In this document: positions 7,665-16,035 of the stretch, one piece after another
How the letters are laid out: each line of letters starts with the position of its first letter
Numbering within the stretch: position 1 is the first letter of the stretch
NCBI RefSeq assembly: GCF_003438995.1
Contig: NZ_QSUN01000005.1
Coordinates: 186,001-250,000 of the forward strand
Reading direction: 5' to 3'
Length of the DNA: 64,000 nt
Origin: Bacteroides sp. OM05-12
Lineage (GTDB): Bacteria; Bacteroidota; Bacteroidia; Bacteroidales; Bacteroidaceae
Notes under the pieces: model-generated
Databases searched by the model: none
Seen by the model: the letters and a program-made list of their open reading frames with translations, nothing else
Told to the model about the DNA's origin: nothing
Program-made: the position numbers and the translations under genes

Positions 7665-10600
7665 TCAATAGTCCCGCTGCATATCTGCAATCTTCTGCTG
7701 GAGCTTGCGCATCTGCTCCTCTTGCAGCACCCGTTTATACTCGATGGGCACTACTTGAATGAACTCGCCTACATAGCGTTCCCAGTTGTCGAGCATCGTC
7801 TTGGCAAGCTGGCTTCCGGTGTAGAAGTAGTGTGTGCGAATCAGCTCGTGCAGCTCCTTGCGGTAGCTAGTCTCCTCGATGAGCGAAAGCTCTACCATCT
7901 CCATGTTACAGAAGTAGTCGAAGTCGCCGCGCGGGTTCCACACGTAGGCCACACCGCCACTCATACCGGCGGCGAAGTTGCGCCCCGTCTGTCCGAGCAC
8001 TACCACCCGTCCACCTGTCATGTATTCGCAGCAGTGGTCGCCTACACCCTCCACGACAGCCGTTGCACCGGAGTTGCGCACGCAGAAGCGTTCGCCTACC
8101 CGTCCGTTGATGTACACCTCGCCGGAAGTTGCGCCGTAGAGCAATGTATTGCCCGCAATGGTGTTCCGTTCCGCCTCGAAGTTACTGCGGATGGGAGGCT
8201 TCACGGCTATCAGACCACCACTCAATCCCTTGCCGAGGTAGTCATTTGCTTCCCCCTCGAGGCGGAATGTAACGCCTCGCATCAGGAATGCACCGAACGA
8301 CTGCCCGGCAGAGCCTTTGAACTTCAGGTTCAGGGTATGATCGGGCAATCCTGCCGCACCGTATTTTCCGGCTATGATACCGCTCAACATTGCACCTACG
8401 CTTCGGTCGGTATTGGCGATGGCATATTCCAATGACACCTCTTTGCCCTGCTTGATGGCATCTTGTGCAGCTTCGATGATGCTGACATCCTTCACATGGT
8501 CGATGTTATGCTGTTGGTTTATGACGTGCCGGATAGCTGCCTGAGAGTCCACCTTGTAGAGCAGTTTGGAGAAGTCCAGCAAGGCATACTTGCCGCCCTC
8601 TTTGACGGGCTTGCGATCGATAAGCTCCGTGTGCCCGATGATATCGTCCAGCTTCGTGAAACCCATCTCGGCAAGGTATTCGCGCACCTCTTGTGCGAGA
8701 AAGGTGAAATAGTTTACCAAGTATTCATAACGTCCACGGAAGCGGCGGCGCAGTTCGGGGTCTTGTGTTGCCACACCTACCGGACAAGTATTCTGGTGGC
8801 ACTTGCGCATCATCACACAGCCCAGCACGATCAGGGCGGAGGTGGCAAAGCCGTATTCCTCCGCACCGAGCATCGCCATCAGGATAATGTCCCGTCCGGT
8901 CTTTAGTTGTCCGTCCACTTGCAGCGTCATCTGTCCGCGCAGGCCGTTCAGTACGAGCGTCTGTTGCGTTTCACTCAATCCCAGCTCCGGCGAGATACCT
9001 GCATACCGCACGGAGGAAGCAGGCGATGCACCTGTTCCCCCCTCTGCACCGGAGATGACGATGAGGTCGGCCTTTGCTTTTGCCACCCCTGCGGCGATGG
9101 TGCCCACACCACTTTCCGCTACGAGCTTCACACTGATGATGGCATGCGGGTTCACGTTCTTCAGGTCGAAGATGAGCTGTGCAAGGTCTTCGATGCTGTA
9201 TATGTCATGGTGGGGCGGGGGAGAGATGAGCGAGATACCCGGAATGGAATGACGGGTTTTGGCTATCACCTCATCCACCTTGAAGCCCGGCAGCTGACCG
9301 CCTTCACCCGGCTTCGCGCCCTGTGCCACTTTAATCTGTATTTCATCGGCATTGACGAGGTATTCCGCCGTCACTCCGAACCGTCCGGATGCCACCTGTT
9401 TGATGGCGGAGCGCATCGGTATGCCGTCTTGTGTCTCGGTGAAGCGTTCGGCATCCTCGCCGCCCTCACCCGTATTGCTTCGTCCGCCTATCTTGTTCAT
9501 GGCGAGTGCCATTGCCTCATGCGCTTCTTTGCTGATGGCACCGAACGACATGGCTCCCGTGACGAACCGACGGAGGATATTCTCTACCGGCTCTACTTGC
9601 TCAATGGGTATCGGGTTGCTGCGGAAACCAAGAAAGTCACGCAGGAAGATTGGTACTTCCTTTCCGTCCACCAGCCGAGTGAACTCCTTGAACTTTGCAT
9701 ATGACCCCGTTCGGGTGGCAAGTTGCAGGGTAGCTATCGTCTCCGGATTCCAAGCGTGCTGTTCGCCGTCTTTGCGGTAAGCGTAGATACCTTTGTCGGG
9801 GAGGAGTAGCTCTTCATTCTTCATTCTTAATTCTTCACCCTTCACTCCGAAGGCTTCCTCATGGAAAGCGGCGGCATCCCTCGCTATCTCGTCGAGCCGT
9901 ATACCTCCGATGGTGGAGTTGATACCTCCGAAATAAGCATCGGACAGTTCGCTGCTCAGTCCTACCGCTTCGAATATCTTTGCCCCGCGATAGGAACGTA
10001 TGGTACTGATGCCCATCTTGCTCATGATCTTGAACAGACCCTTGCAGATGGCTTTGATGTAGTTCTTCTCCGCCGTATCATAGTTGAGCTGTATCTCACC
10101 CTTGCGCACAAGGTCGTCCAGCACGGAAAATGCCATGTAAGGGTTGATGGCACTTGCGCCGAAACCCAGCAACAGGGCGGCGTGCATCACCTCGCGTATC
10201 TCGCCGCTCTCTACGATGAGGGCGGTCTGCACACGCTTCTGTACGGAAATCAGGTGATGGTGTACCGCACTCACGGCAAGCAGCGATGGTATGGCGGCAT
10301 GCGTCTCATCCACATCGCGGTCGGAGAGTACGATATAGTTCACCCCGTCCGTCACCGACTGCTCCGCCTGTTTGCACAGGTTGGCGATGGCTTCCTGCAT
10401 ACCTGCACGTCCTTTGCTCACTTCAAAGAGAATAGGCAACTTAATGGTGTTGAAGCCCTTGTAGCGAATATTGCACAGGATGTCCAACTGTCCGTTGCTC
10501 AATACCGGGTGGTTGAGGCGTACCATCTTGCAGTGCGCTTCGCTGGGGGTGAGTATATTCATACCCACCGCGCCGATGTATTCCGTCAGGCTCATGACAA

Positions 10601-12206
10601 GCTCCTCACGCAAGGGGTCGATAGGCGGGTTGGTAACTTGTGCGAACTGCTGACGGAAGTAGTTGTAGAGCAGTTGCGGCTTCTCGCTCAACACGGCAAG
10701 CGGAGTATCGTTGCCCATAGAGGCGACGGGTTCCGCACCGGTGGTGCTCATCGGGATAAGGATACGTGCGATGTCCTCCTTCGAATAACCGAACGCACGG
10801 AGCATGCAGTCATAATGCTCTACCTTATGCTCCACCTTACGTCCGCTTTTCAGTTCGTCCAGTTCTATACGGTTGTTGGCTAGCCATGTGCGGTAAGGTT
10901 TCGCTTCGGCAAGCTCCTTCTTCAATTCGCTGTCATAGTATATCTCGCCTTTCTCCGTATCGATAAGCAGTATCTTGCCCGGTTGCAGGCGTCCTTTCTC
11001 CTTAATCTCGGATGGCTCGAAGTCCATCACGCCTACTTCGCTCGCCACCACCATCATATCGTTGTTGGTAATAAGGTAACGCGCCGGACGCAGACCGTTA
11101 CGGTCCAGCATCCCTCCGGCATAACGTCCGTCACTGAAAAGCAACGCCGCAGGTCCGTCCCACGGTTCCATCAGGATGGAGTGATATTCATAAAACGCCT
11201 TCAAATCCTCGCTGATAGGATTCTTCTCGTTGAACGATTCCGGTACGAGCATCGCCATGGCGTGTGGCAGACTCATGCCCGACATGACAAGGAATTCCAA
11301 TACATTATCAAGTGAAGCACTGTCACTCATACCCTCCTGAATGATAGGACGTATGGTGCGTATGTCGCCGAGAGCGGGAGAGGAAAGCACGCTCTCCCTT
11401 GCTTCCATCCATGCCCGGTTGCCGCGTATGGTATTGATTTCACCATTATGCGCCAAGAGGCGGAATGGCTGTGCAAGGCTCCATGTAGGGAATGTGTTGG
11501 TGCTGAACCGTGAGTGCACCAATGCCAGCCCGCTTGTGAAGTAGCTGTTCGTTAGGTCGGGATAGTAATGCCGCAGTTGCAGTGATGACAACATCCCTTT
11601 ATAGATAATGTTACGGCTCGATAGCGACACGATGTAGAAGTCGCGGTTGCTTACCCGTTTCTCTATACGCTTACGGATGAGGTAAAGCTGCCGTTCGAGG
11701 TTCTCCACATCCGCACTGCCGGTAATGAATACCTGTTTGATGTCCGGCTCATTTGCCAGTGCATCCTTACCGAGAATCTCCGGGCAGGTGGGTACGTTGC
11801 GCAAATGCATCAGCGTCAGTCCGTCCTTCTCGATCTCGTCGATCATGATACTGAGGATGTCCGCCTGTTCCTTTTCGTCTTTCGGCAGGAATACCAATCC
11901 TGTGCCGTACTTTCCCTTTTCCGGTACGGGGATGCCTTGCAGCAAGATAAATTCGTGGGGAATTTGGAGCATGATACCCGCTCCGTCTCCTGTTTTGTTG
12001 TCGGCCCCTTCCGCACCTCTGTGGCGCATATTCTCCAATACCTTGAGTGCCGAGTCCACTATTTCATGTGATTTGTTACCGTGGATGTTCACCAACATAC
12101 CTACTCCACATGCGTCATGTTCATTTGCAGCATCATATAGTCCTTTGCATTGCTGCTGGAAAGGTACAGCCCCTCCGTCGCTGTTAAATTGTTCTCTTTT
12201 TACCAT
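7665..12206 (-). CDS. gltB: Glutamate synthase, large subunit (GltB)
   Basis: 1513 residues from the ATG at 12206. A TTG at 12260 would add 18 codons, but it lies inside the -7 promoter element, so it cannot be in the message. The class II glutaminase domain follows a 32-residue propeptide, with Cys33 as the nucleophile (NEHDA before CGVGMLVN). The central and FMN-binding synthase domains follow, then the 3Fe-4S motif CVMMRKCHQNTCPVG near residue 1130, and the C-terminal Gly-rich beta-helix domain (GMSGGVAYVW). It converts glutamine plus 2-oxoglutarate to two glutamates with GltD. Odd feature: residues about 787-799 (KGEELRMKNEELLL) are encoded by a 7-bp periodic tract that looks like an in-frame insertion. 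Confidence 0.96.
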   Translation of the reverse strand: MVKREQFNSDGGAVPFQQQCKGLYDAANEHDACGVGMLVNIHGNKSHEIVDSALKVLENMRHRGAEGADNKTGDGAGIMLQIPHEFILLQGIPVPEKGKYGTGLVFLPKDEKEQADILSIMIDEIEKDGLTLMHLRNVPTCPEILGKDALANEPDIKQVFITGSADVENLERQLYLIRKRIEKRVSNRDFYIVSLSSRNIIYKGMLSSLQLRHYYPDLTNSYFTSGLALVHSRFSTNTFPTWSLAQPFRLLAHNGEINTIRGNRAWMEARESVLSSPALGDIRTIRPIIQEGMSDSASLDNVLEFLVMSGMSLPHAMAMLVPESFNEKNPISEDLKAFYEYHSILMEPWDGPAALLFSDGRYAGGMLDRNGLRPARYLITNNDMMVVASEVGVMDFEPSEIKEKGRLQPGKILLIDTEKGEIYYDSELKKELAEAKPYRTWLANNRIELDELKSGRKVEHKVEHYDCMLRAFGYSKEDIARILIPMSTTGAEPVASMGNDTPLAVLSEKPQLLYNYFRQQFAQVTNPPIDPLREELVMSLTEYIGAVGMNILTPSEAHCKMVRLNHPVLSNGQLDILCNIRYKGFNTIKLPILFEVSKGRAGMQEAIANLCKQAEQSVTDGVNYIVLSDRDVDETHAAIPSLLAVSAVHHHLISVQKRVQTALIVESGEIREVMHAALLLGFGASAINPYMAFSVLDDLVRKGEIQLNYDTAEKNYIKAICKGLFKIMSKMGISTIRSYRGAKIFEAVGLSSELSDAYFGGINSTIGGIRLDEIARDAAAFHEEAFGVKGEELRMKNEELLLPDKGIYAYRKDGEQHAWNPETIATLQLATRTGSYAKFKEFTRLVDGKEVPIFLRDFLGFRSNPIPIEQVEPVENILRRFVTGAMSFGAISKEAHEAMALAMNKIGGRSNTGEGGEDAERFTETQDGIPMRSAIKQVASGRFGVTAEYLVNADEIQIKVAQGAKPGEGGQLPGFKVDEVIAKTRHSIPGISLISPPPHHDIYSIEDLAQLIFDLKNVNPHAIISVKLVAESGVGTIAAGVAKAKADLIVISGAEGGTGASPASSVRYAGISPELGLSETQQTLVLNGLRGQMTLQVDGQLKTGRDIILMAMLGAEEYGFATSALIVLGCVMMRKCHQNTCPVGVATQDPELRRRFRGRYEYLVNYFTFLAQEVREYLAEMGFTKLDDIIGHTELIDRKPVKEGGKYALLDFSKLLYKVDSQAAIRHVINQQHNIDHVKDVSIIEAAQDAIKQGKEVSLEYAIANTDRSVGAMLSGIIAGKYGAAGLPDHTLNLKFKGSAGQSFGAFLMRGVTFRLEGEANDYLGKGLSGGLIAVKPPIRSNFEAERNTIAGNTLLYGATSGEVYINGRVGERFCVRNSGATAVVEGVGDHCCEYMTGGRVVVLGQTGRNFAAGMSGGVAYVWNPRGDFDYFCNMEMVELSLIEETSYRKELHELIRTHYFYTGSQLAKTMLDNWERYVGEFIQVVPIEYKRVLQEEQMRKLQQKIADMQRDY
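9810..9848. repeat. Heptamer-repeat tract inside gltB
   Basis: On the plus strand the sequence runs in 7-bp steps (ATTCTTC, ATTCTTA, ATTCTTC, ACCCTTC). On the coding strand it gives KGEELRMKNEELLL in frame. The same kind of tract is intergenic at 12919-12943 and 13013-13047, and inside carA and carB. Confidence 0.8.
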
Positions 12207-12257
12207 GGTTGTTTCACTATTGTATGATAATCGTTGTATTTGCTTTCTAATTGACGG

Positions 12258-12265
12258 CAAAGATA
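12258..12265 (-). promoter_or_regulatory. gltB -7 element
   Basis: TATCTTTG on the minus strand, an exact TAnnTTTG match. Transcription would start near 12250, giving a leader of about 45 nt before the ATG at 12206 and ruling out the upstream TTG start. Confidence 0.6.
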
Positions 12266-12478
12266 ACTATAATCTTTCATATTGTTATGAATTAAACGGT
12301 AAGGGGAAGCAATAAAATACCTGTATGTAGGTGATTGCTTACAATATGCCTTGTGAAAGTATGGTATTGTGATAGATTGTAAGTAAATTAAGTCTATTGT
12401 GTTTTATATTGTTAGAAGTGGATTGTGAAAAATAGAGGGTTACCTTATAATTACTGTATGGATTATGTGACTGTTTAA

Positions 12479-12615
12479 CATACGGTCGTTTATTTGCAAA
12501 CGATAGGAGTTTGTCATCAATCGACCGTATGTTTGTCAACAAACGACCTGATGTTTTTTTCAATCAACCTGATGATTTTTTAAAACATCAAGGTGTTTGT
12601 GAGAAACATCGAGAT
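12479..12615. repeat. Array 2: about six degenerate units with 21-22 bp period
   Basis: Units align on GACC/GATA landmarks at 12502, 12523, 12545 and about 12566, with flanking units at about 12480 and 12590. Typical units contain short palindromes such as GTTTGTCAACAAAC or TGTTT...AAACA. It lies about 220 bp upstream of gltB, next to array 3, and has no coding sense. Confidence 0.7.
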
Positions 12616-12630
12616 CATTTTATAAATTGC

Positions 12631-12728
12631 CTAAGGGAGCGTTGCCTAACGCACAAGGGAGCGATGGCTAACGCTCAAGGGGGCGATAGCTTACATCTAC
12701 GGGAGCGTAAGCCATCACTCCCTTAGGC
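12631..12728. repeat. Array 3: four degenerate units with exact 22-bp period
   Basis: GGGAGCG or GGGGGCG begins at 12635, 12657, 12679 and 12701, exactly 22 bp apart. Units contain short stems such as GCGTT...AACGC. The last unit closes on CTCCC, pairing with the first GGGAG. The sequence is unrelated to array 2, which it directly follows. Confidence 0.78.
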
Positions 12729-12865
12729 GTTTTAGCTTGCTCGTTTTGCTGATTCTGCTATTTCAACTTTTACTTTGATTTGCCTTCACCTTATCACTTT
12801 TATTCTTTCGTCGCTGATTTATAAATAGTTGCAGTGAAAGTAACTTTTTGTGACAAGCGATAAAA

Positions 12866-13047
12866 AGCTCTCCCTCTGTTTATAGAGGGAGTACCCGCAG
12901 GGGGAGGGAGTTCTTTCTTTAAGTTGAGAGTTGAGAGTGGAAGAACTCCTCCGTCACTACGTGACACCTCCTCTATAAACAGAGGAGGAGCTTTAACACA
13001 CGCAGGAGGAGCTTTAACTCTCAATTCTCAACTCTTAATTCTCAACT
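12866..13047. repeat. Composite repeat: X, heptamers, Y, heptamers
   Basis: Module X (12866-12914, AGCTCTCCCTCTGTTTATAG onward) is followed by purine-rich 7-bp steps (12919-12943), module Y (12942-12993, AGAACTCCTCCGTCACTACG onward, related to the complement of X), then pyrimidine-rich 7-bp steps (13013-13047, ACTCTCA/ATTCTCA). X and Y face each other as they do around the DUF559 gene at 23.5-24.0 kb, but no gene lies between them. It looks like a non-autonomous or internally deleted copy. Confidence 0.75.
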
Positions 13048-13127
13048 AAAAAACAGCCTTCACTGCAATTACTTGTGTCATAGTATGTTCGTCCAAAAAG
13101 TGAAGACGTGAAGGCAAGAATAACTGA

Positions 13128-13883
13128 TTAATAATCTATCTTTTGATGCTCCGAATAGGTGAAATTGGCTTTGGTTTTGTTTATTTCTTCATCAGTAATT
13201 CCTGTTCGCTCAATGATGTTCTGTCTGATATTTTTCAACATATTGGTGAACATACCGAGCACGACCGTGTGCGCTTTGTGCATCAGGAAATAGTGAGCGG
13301 TATAAGGTGCCTCCTGCAACGCTTCCATCAGTTCCTGAGCTCTTTCGTAATCACTGAGTGATTTCCTGTCCATGAAACTGTAGAGCACCTTTTCCCGTTC
13401 CTTTTTGTCTTCTGCTATTACATTGCTGAATTCGTCTTTTATCGCCTTACTGTTATTGATAAAGGCCAACAAAGAAAGGTCGGTCATGTTTTTAAGCATT
13501 TCGCTATTACTGTCGATAATATTTTTCGTGGGTATGGTGATAACGGAAATATCGGCGGTCAGGAATGTCGACAGGCAGATGTCTATCGAATCTTTCGGCA
13601 TATCTTCGGCATCATTTTCATTAATGTAGTTGTATATACTGTCTTCATATAGGAATTTGTTGTACAAGCGTTCCATATCATGTATCTGATTACCGAAGTC
13701 TGCGATGGACAGGACTAATAAATTTCTCTCCATTTTCTTTTGCGTACGGTTATCCAGATATTGCGATGTTCCGAAAGTAACGATGATACCAAGACAAGAC
13801 CCCAGAAATCCGCACATTAAGTTGCCCCACCAGCTTCTGCCGGGAAGTAAGGATTGCAACTTCTTTTTGATATTGTTTTTCAT
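13128..13883 (-). CDS. Single-pass membrane protein, unknown
   Basis: 251 residues from the ATG at 13883; a start 12 codons upstream would lie in the -7 element at 13909-13916. A short basic N-terminus (MKNNIKKKLQSLLPG) precedes one membrane helix (about residues 20-40, LMCGFLGSCLGIIVTFG), then a long, mostly helical soluble domain (DFGNQIHDMERLYNKFLYED; KDKKEREKVLYSF region). The charge pattern suggests a cytoplasmic N-terminus and a periplasmic C-terminal domain. I recognise no family. The gene is monocistronic, divergent from glmS with its own promoter, and close to the composite repeat at its 3' side. Confidence 0.7.
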   Translation of the reverse strand: MKNNIKKKLQSLLPGRSWWGNLMCGFLGSCLGIIVTFGTSQYLDNRTQKKMERNLLVLSIADFGNQIHDMERLYNKFLYEDSIYNYINENDAEDMPKDSIDICLSTFLTADISVITIPTKNIIDSNSEMLKNMTDLSLLAFINNSKAIKDEFSNVIAEDKKEREKVLYSFMDRKSLSDYERAQELMEALQEAPYTAHYFLMHKAHTVVLGMFTNMLKNIRQNIIERTGITDEEINKTKANFTYSEHQKIDY

Positions 13884-13908
13884 ACAGGTAACAGATTGAT
13901 TATTTATG

Positions 13909-13916
13909 CAAACATA
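13909..13916 (-). promoter_or_regulatory. -7 element for the membrane-protein gene
   Basis: TATGTTTG on the minus strand, an exact TAnnTTTG match, 26 bp before the ATG at 13883. Confidence 0.5.
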
Positions 13917-14105
13917 CATACTTTTGTCGAGATATATTGAGGTAAAAAGAAAAACATTAATATATTACCTCTTTTTGACTGTAGTTTGTATCTAAAAGGC
14001 GTGATATGTCTTTGCTTTGCTGTTAAATTGATACGTTTATATGTTTTCTATATATTTTTGTTGATTATTTATTCGGAACCTTATCAATAAGTAACCGGAT
14101 ATTTC

Positions 14106-14113
14106 TATATTTG
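14106..14113 (+). promoter_or_regulatory. glmS -7 element
   Basis: TATATTTG followed by CA, an exact TAnnTTTG match, 25 bp before the glmS ATG. The short leader leaves no room for a glmS ribozyme. Confidence 0.55.
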
Positions 14114-14138
14114 CAACTGAAACTAAATTTAGGAGTTT

Positions 14139-15983
14139 ATGTGTGGAATAGTCGGTTATATAGGTAACAGAAAAGCCTATCCTGTTCTGATAAAGGGATT
14201 GAAGCGGTTGGAGTATCGTGGTTATGACAGTGCCGGTGTGGCGCTGATTAGTGATAACAAAGACTTGAACGTCTATAAAGCGAAAGGTAAAGTGTCCGAG
14301 CTGGAAGCCTTTGCAGCGCAAAAAGATATCTCCGGTACCATCGGCATAGCCCATACCCGTTGGGCTACTCATGGCGAACCTTGTCAGGCAAATGCACATC
14401 CTCACTACTCTTCTTCCGAAAACCTTGCTCTTATTCATAACGGTATTATTGAAAACTATGCCGTGTTGAAAGATAAACTGCAAAAGAAAGGATATACTTT
14501 CCGTAGCACCACGGATACGGAAGTGTTGGTGCAACTGATTGAATATTTCAAGGTGACAAACCATCTCGACTTGCTCACCGCCGTACAGCTTGCCTTGCAT
14601 GAAGTGATTGGCGCGTATGCCATTGCTGTGCTCGACAAAAGTAATCCCGACGAGATTATTGCTGCACGCAAGAGTAGTCCGTTGGTGGTAGGTATCGGAG
14701 CGGATGAGTTTTTCCTTGCTTCGGATGCGACTCCTATTGTGGAATATACCGATAAGGTGGTTTATCTGGAGGATGAGGAGATTGCGGTGATTAAGCGAGG
14801 AGAGGAACTGAAGGTGGTGAACCTGAACAATGTCCTGATGAAGCCGGAGGTAAAAACGGTTGAACTGAATCTCGGACAATTGGAGAAGGGAGGTTATCCG
14901 CATTTCATGCTAAAAGAAATCTTCGAGCAGCCGGATTGCATTATGGACTGTATGCGCGGTCGTATCAATGTAGAAGGTACGAATGTGGTCTTGTCTGCTG
15001 TTATCGATTATAAGAAAAAACTATTGAAGGCACGCCGCTTTATCATTGTGGCTTGCGGAACGTCGTGGCATGCCGCCCTGATAGGCAAACATCTCATAGA
15101 GAGCTTCTGCCGTATTCCGGTGGAAGTGGAGTATGCTTCCGAATTTCGCTACCGTGATCCGGTGATTTATCCGGATGATGTAGTGATTGCCATTTCGCAG
15201 AGCGGTGAGACGGCGGACACACTTGCTGCCGTGGAGCTTGCCAAGAGTCGTGGTGCATTTATTTACGGTATCTGTAACGCTATCGGGTCTTCCATTCCCC
15301 GTGCTACGGATACCGGTTCCTATATTCACGTTGGTCCTGAAATCGGTGTGGCGTCTACCAAAGCTTTCACCGGACAGGTGACGGTACTTACTATGCTTGC
15401 CCTGACACTGGCAAAGGAAAAGCAGAGCATCAGCGAAGAGCTGTTCCTAAGCATTGTGAAGGAACTGAACCATATCCCCGGTAAGATGAAAGAGGTTTTG
15501 AAGATGAACGACAAGATAGCCGAGCTGTCCAAAATGTTCACCTACGCTCACAACTTTATTTATCTGGGTCGCGGATACAGTTATCCCGTAGCATTGGAGG
15601 GAGCTTTGAAGTTAAAGGAAATATCCTATATCCATGCCGAAGGTTATCCGGCTGCCGAAATGAAACATGGCCCGATAGCCTTGGTAGATGCCGAAATGCC
15701 GGTGGTAGTTATCGCTACGCACAACGGTATGTATGAAAAGGTGTTGAGCAATATTCAGGAGATAAAGGCGCGCAAGGGACGTGTTATAGCTTTGGTGACC
15801 GAAGGTGATGAAGTCATCAGCCGGGTGGCCGATGACTATATCGAACTGCCTAAGACGATTGAATGTCTCGATCCGCTGGTAGCTACCGTGCCTTTGCAAC
15901 TATTGGCGTATCATATTGCCGTATGCAAGGGTAAGGATGTAGACCAACCCCGTAATTTGGCAAAGAGCGTGACGGTGGAATAA
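14139..15983 (+). CDS. glmS: Glucosamine-6-phosphate synthase (GlmS)
   Basis: 614 residues. Converts fructose-6-phosphate and glutamine to glucosamine-6-phosphate, the entry to UDP-GlcNAc for peptidoglycan, LPS and capsule. The glutaminase domain starts MCGIVGYIG with Cys2 as nucleophile and RLEYRGYDSAG at about 23-33. Two SIS sugar-isomerase domains follow: the first with VACGTSWHA near residue 305 and SQSGETADT near 350, the second with GRGYSYPVALEGALKLKE near 475. The end, LAKSVTVE, is the conserved C-terminus that closes the active site. Full length, own promoter, part of the glutamine-enzyme cluster. Confidence 0.97.
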   Translation: MCGIVGYIGNRKAYPVLIKGLKRLEYRGYDSAGVALISDNKDLNVYKAKGKVSELEAFAAQKDISGTIGIAHTRWATHGEPCQANAHPHYSSSENLALIHNGIIENYAVLKDKLQKKGYTFRSTTDTEVLVQLIEYFKVTNHLDLLTAVQLALHEVIGAYAIAVLDKSNPDEIIAARKSSPLVVGIGADEFFLASDATPIVEYTDKVVYLEDEEIAVIKRGEELKVVNLNNVLMKPEVKTVELNLGQLEKGGYPHFMLKEIFEQPDCIMDCMRGRINVEGTNVVLSAVIDYKKKLLKARRFIIVACGTSWHAALIGKHLIESFCRIPVEVEYASEFRYRDPVIYPDDVVIAISQSGETADTLAAVELAKSRGAFIYGICNAIGSSIPRATDTGSYIHVGPEIGVASTKAFTGQVTVLTMLALTLAKEKQSISEELFLSIVKELNHIPGKMKEVLKMNDKIAELSKMFTYAHNFIYLGRGYSYPVALEGALKLKEISYIHAEGYPAAEMKHGPIALVDAEMPVVVIATHNGMYEKVLSNIQEIKARKGRVIALVTEGDEVISRVADDYIELPKTIECLDPLVATVPLQLLAYHIAVCKGKDVDQPRNLAKSVTVE

Positions 15984-16003
15984 TCAATCGGTTAAATTAT
16001 GCG

Positions 16004-16035
16004 GTACAGGTGGGCTACTTGGGCGTCACCTGTAC
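16004..16035. other. 9-bp inverted repeat between convergent glmS and DoxD-like genes
   Basis: GTACAGGTG (16004-16012) and CACCTGTAC (16027-16035). It overlaps the stop of the convergent minus-strand gene. No T-run on either side, so a terminator role is uncertain. Confidence 0.4.

Noticed and set aside
12207..12260. Upstream TTG start for gltB adding 18 codons
   Set aside because: The TTG overlaps the TATCTTTG -7 element, so it lies outside the message; the ATG at 12206 gives the usual propeptide length.
7626..12315. Long open frames on the strand opposite gltB (for example 9861-10883)
   Set aside because: They are shadows of the gltB codons; the products lack any domain sense, and gltB is fully conserved.
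12339..12563. 74-codon minus-strand ORF
   Set aside because: It overlaps array 2 and its translation is low-information; no start signal or homology seen.
12479..12728. CRISPR array
   Set aside because: The whole 22-bp unit repeats in degenerate form with no constant repeat plus unique spacer, and no cas genes are present.
14037..14138. glmS ribozyme
   Set aside because: The predicted leader is only about 20 nt and the ribozyme core is absent; the ribozyme is typical of Firmicutes.
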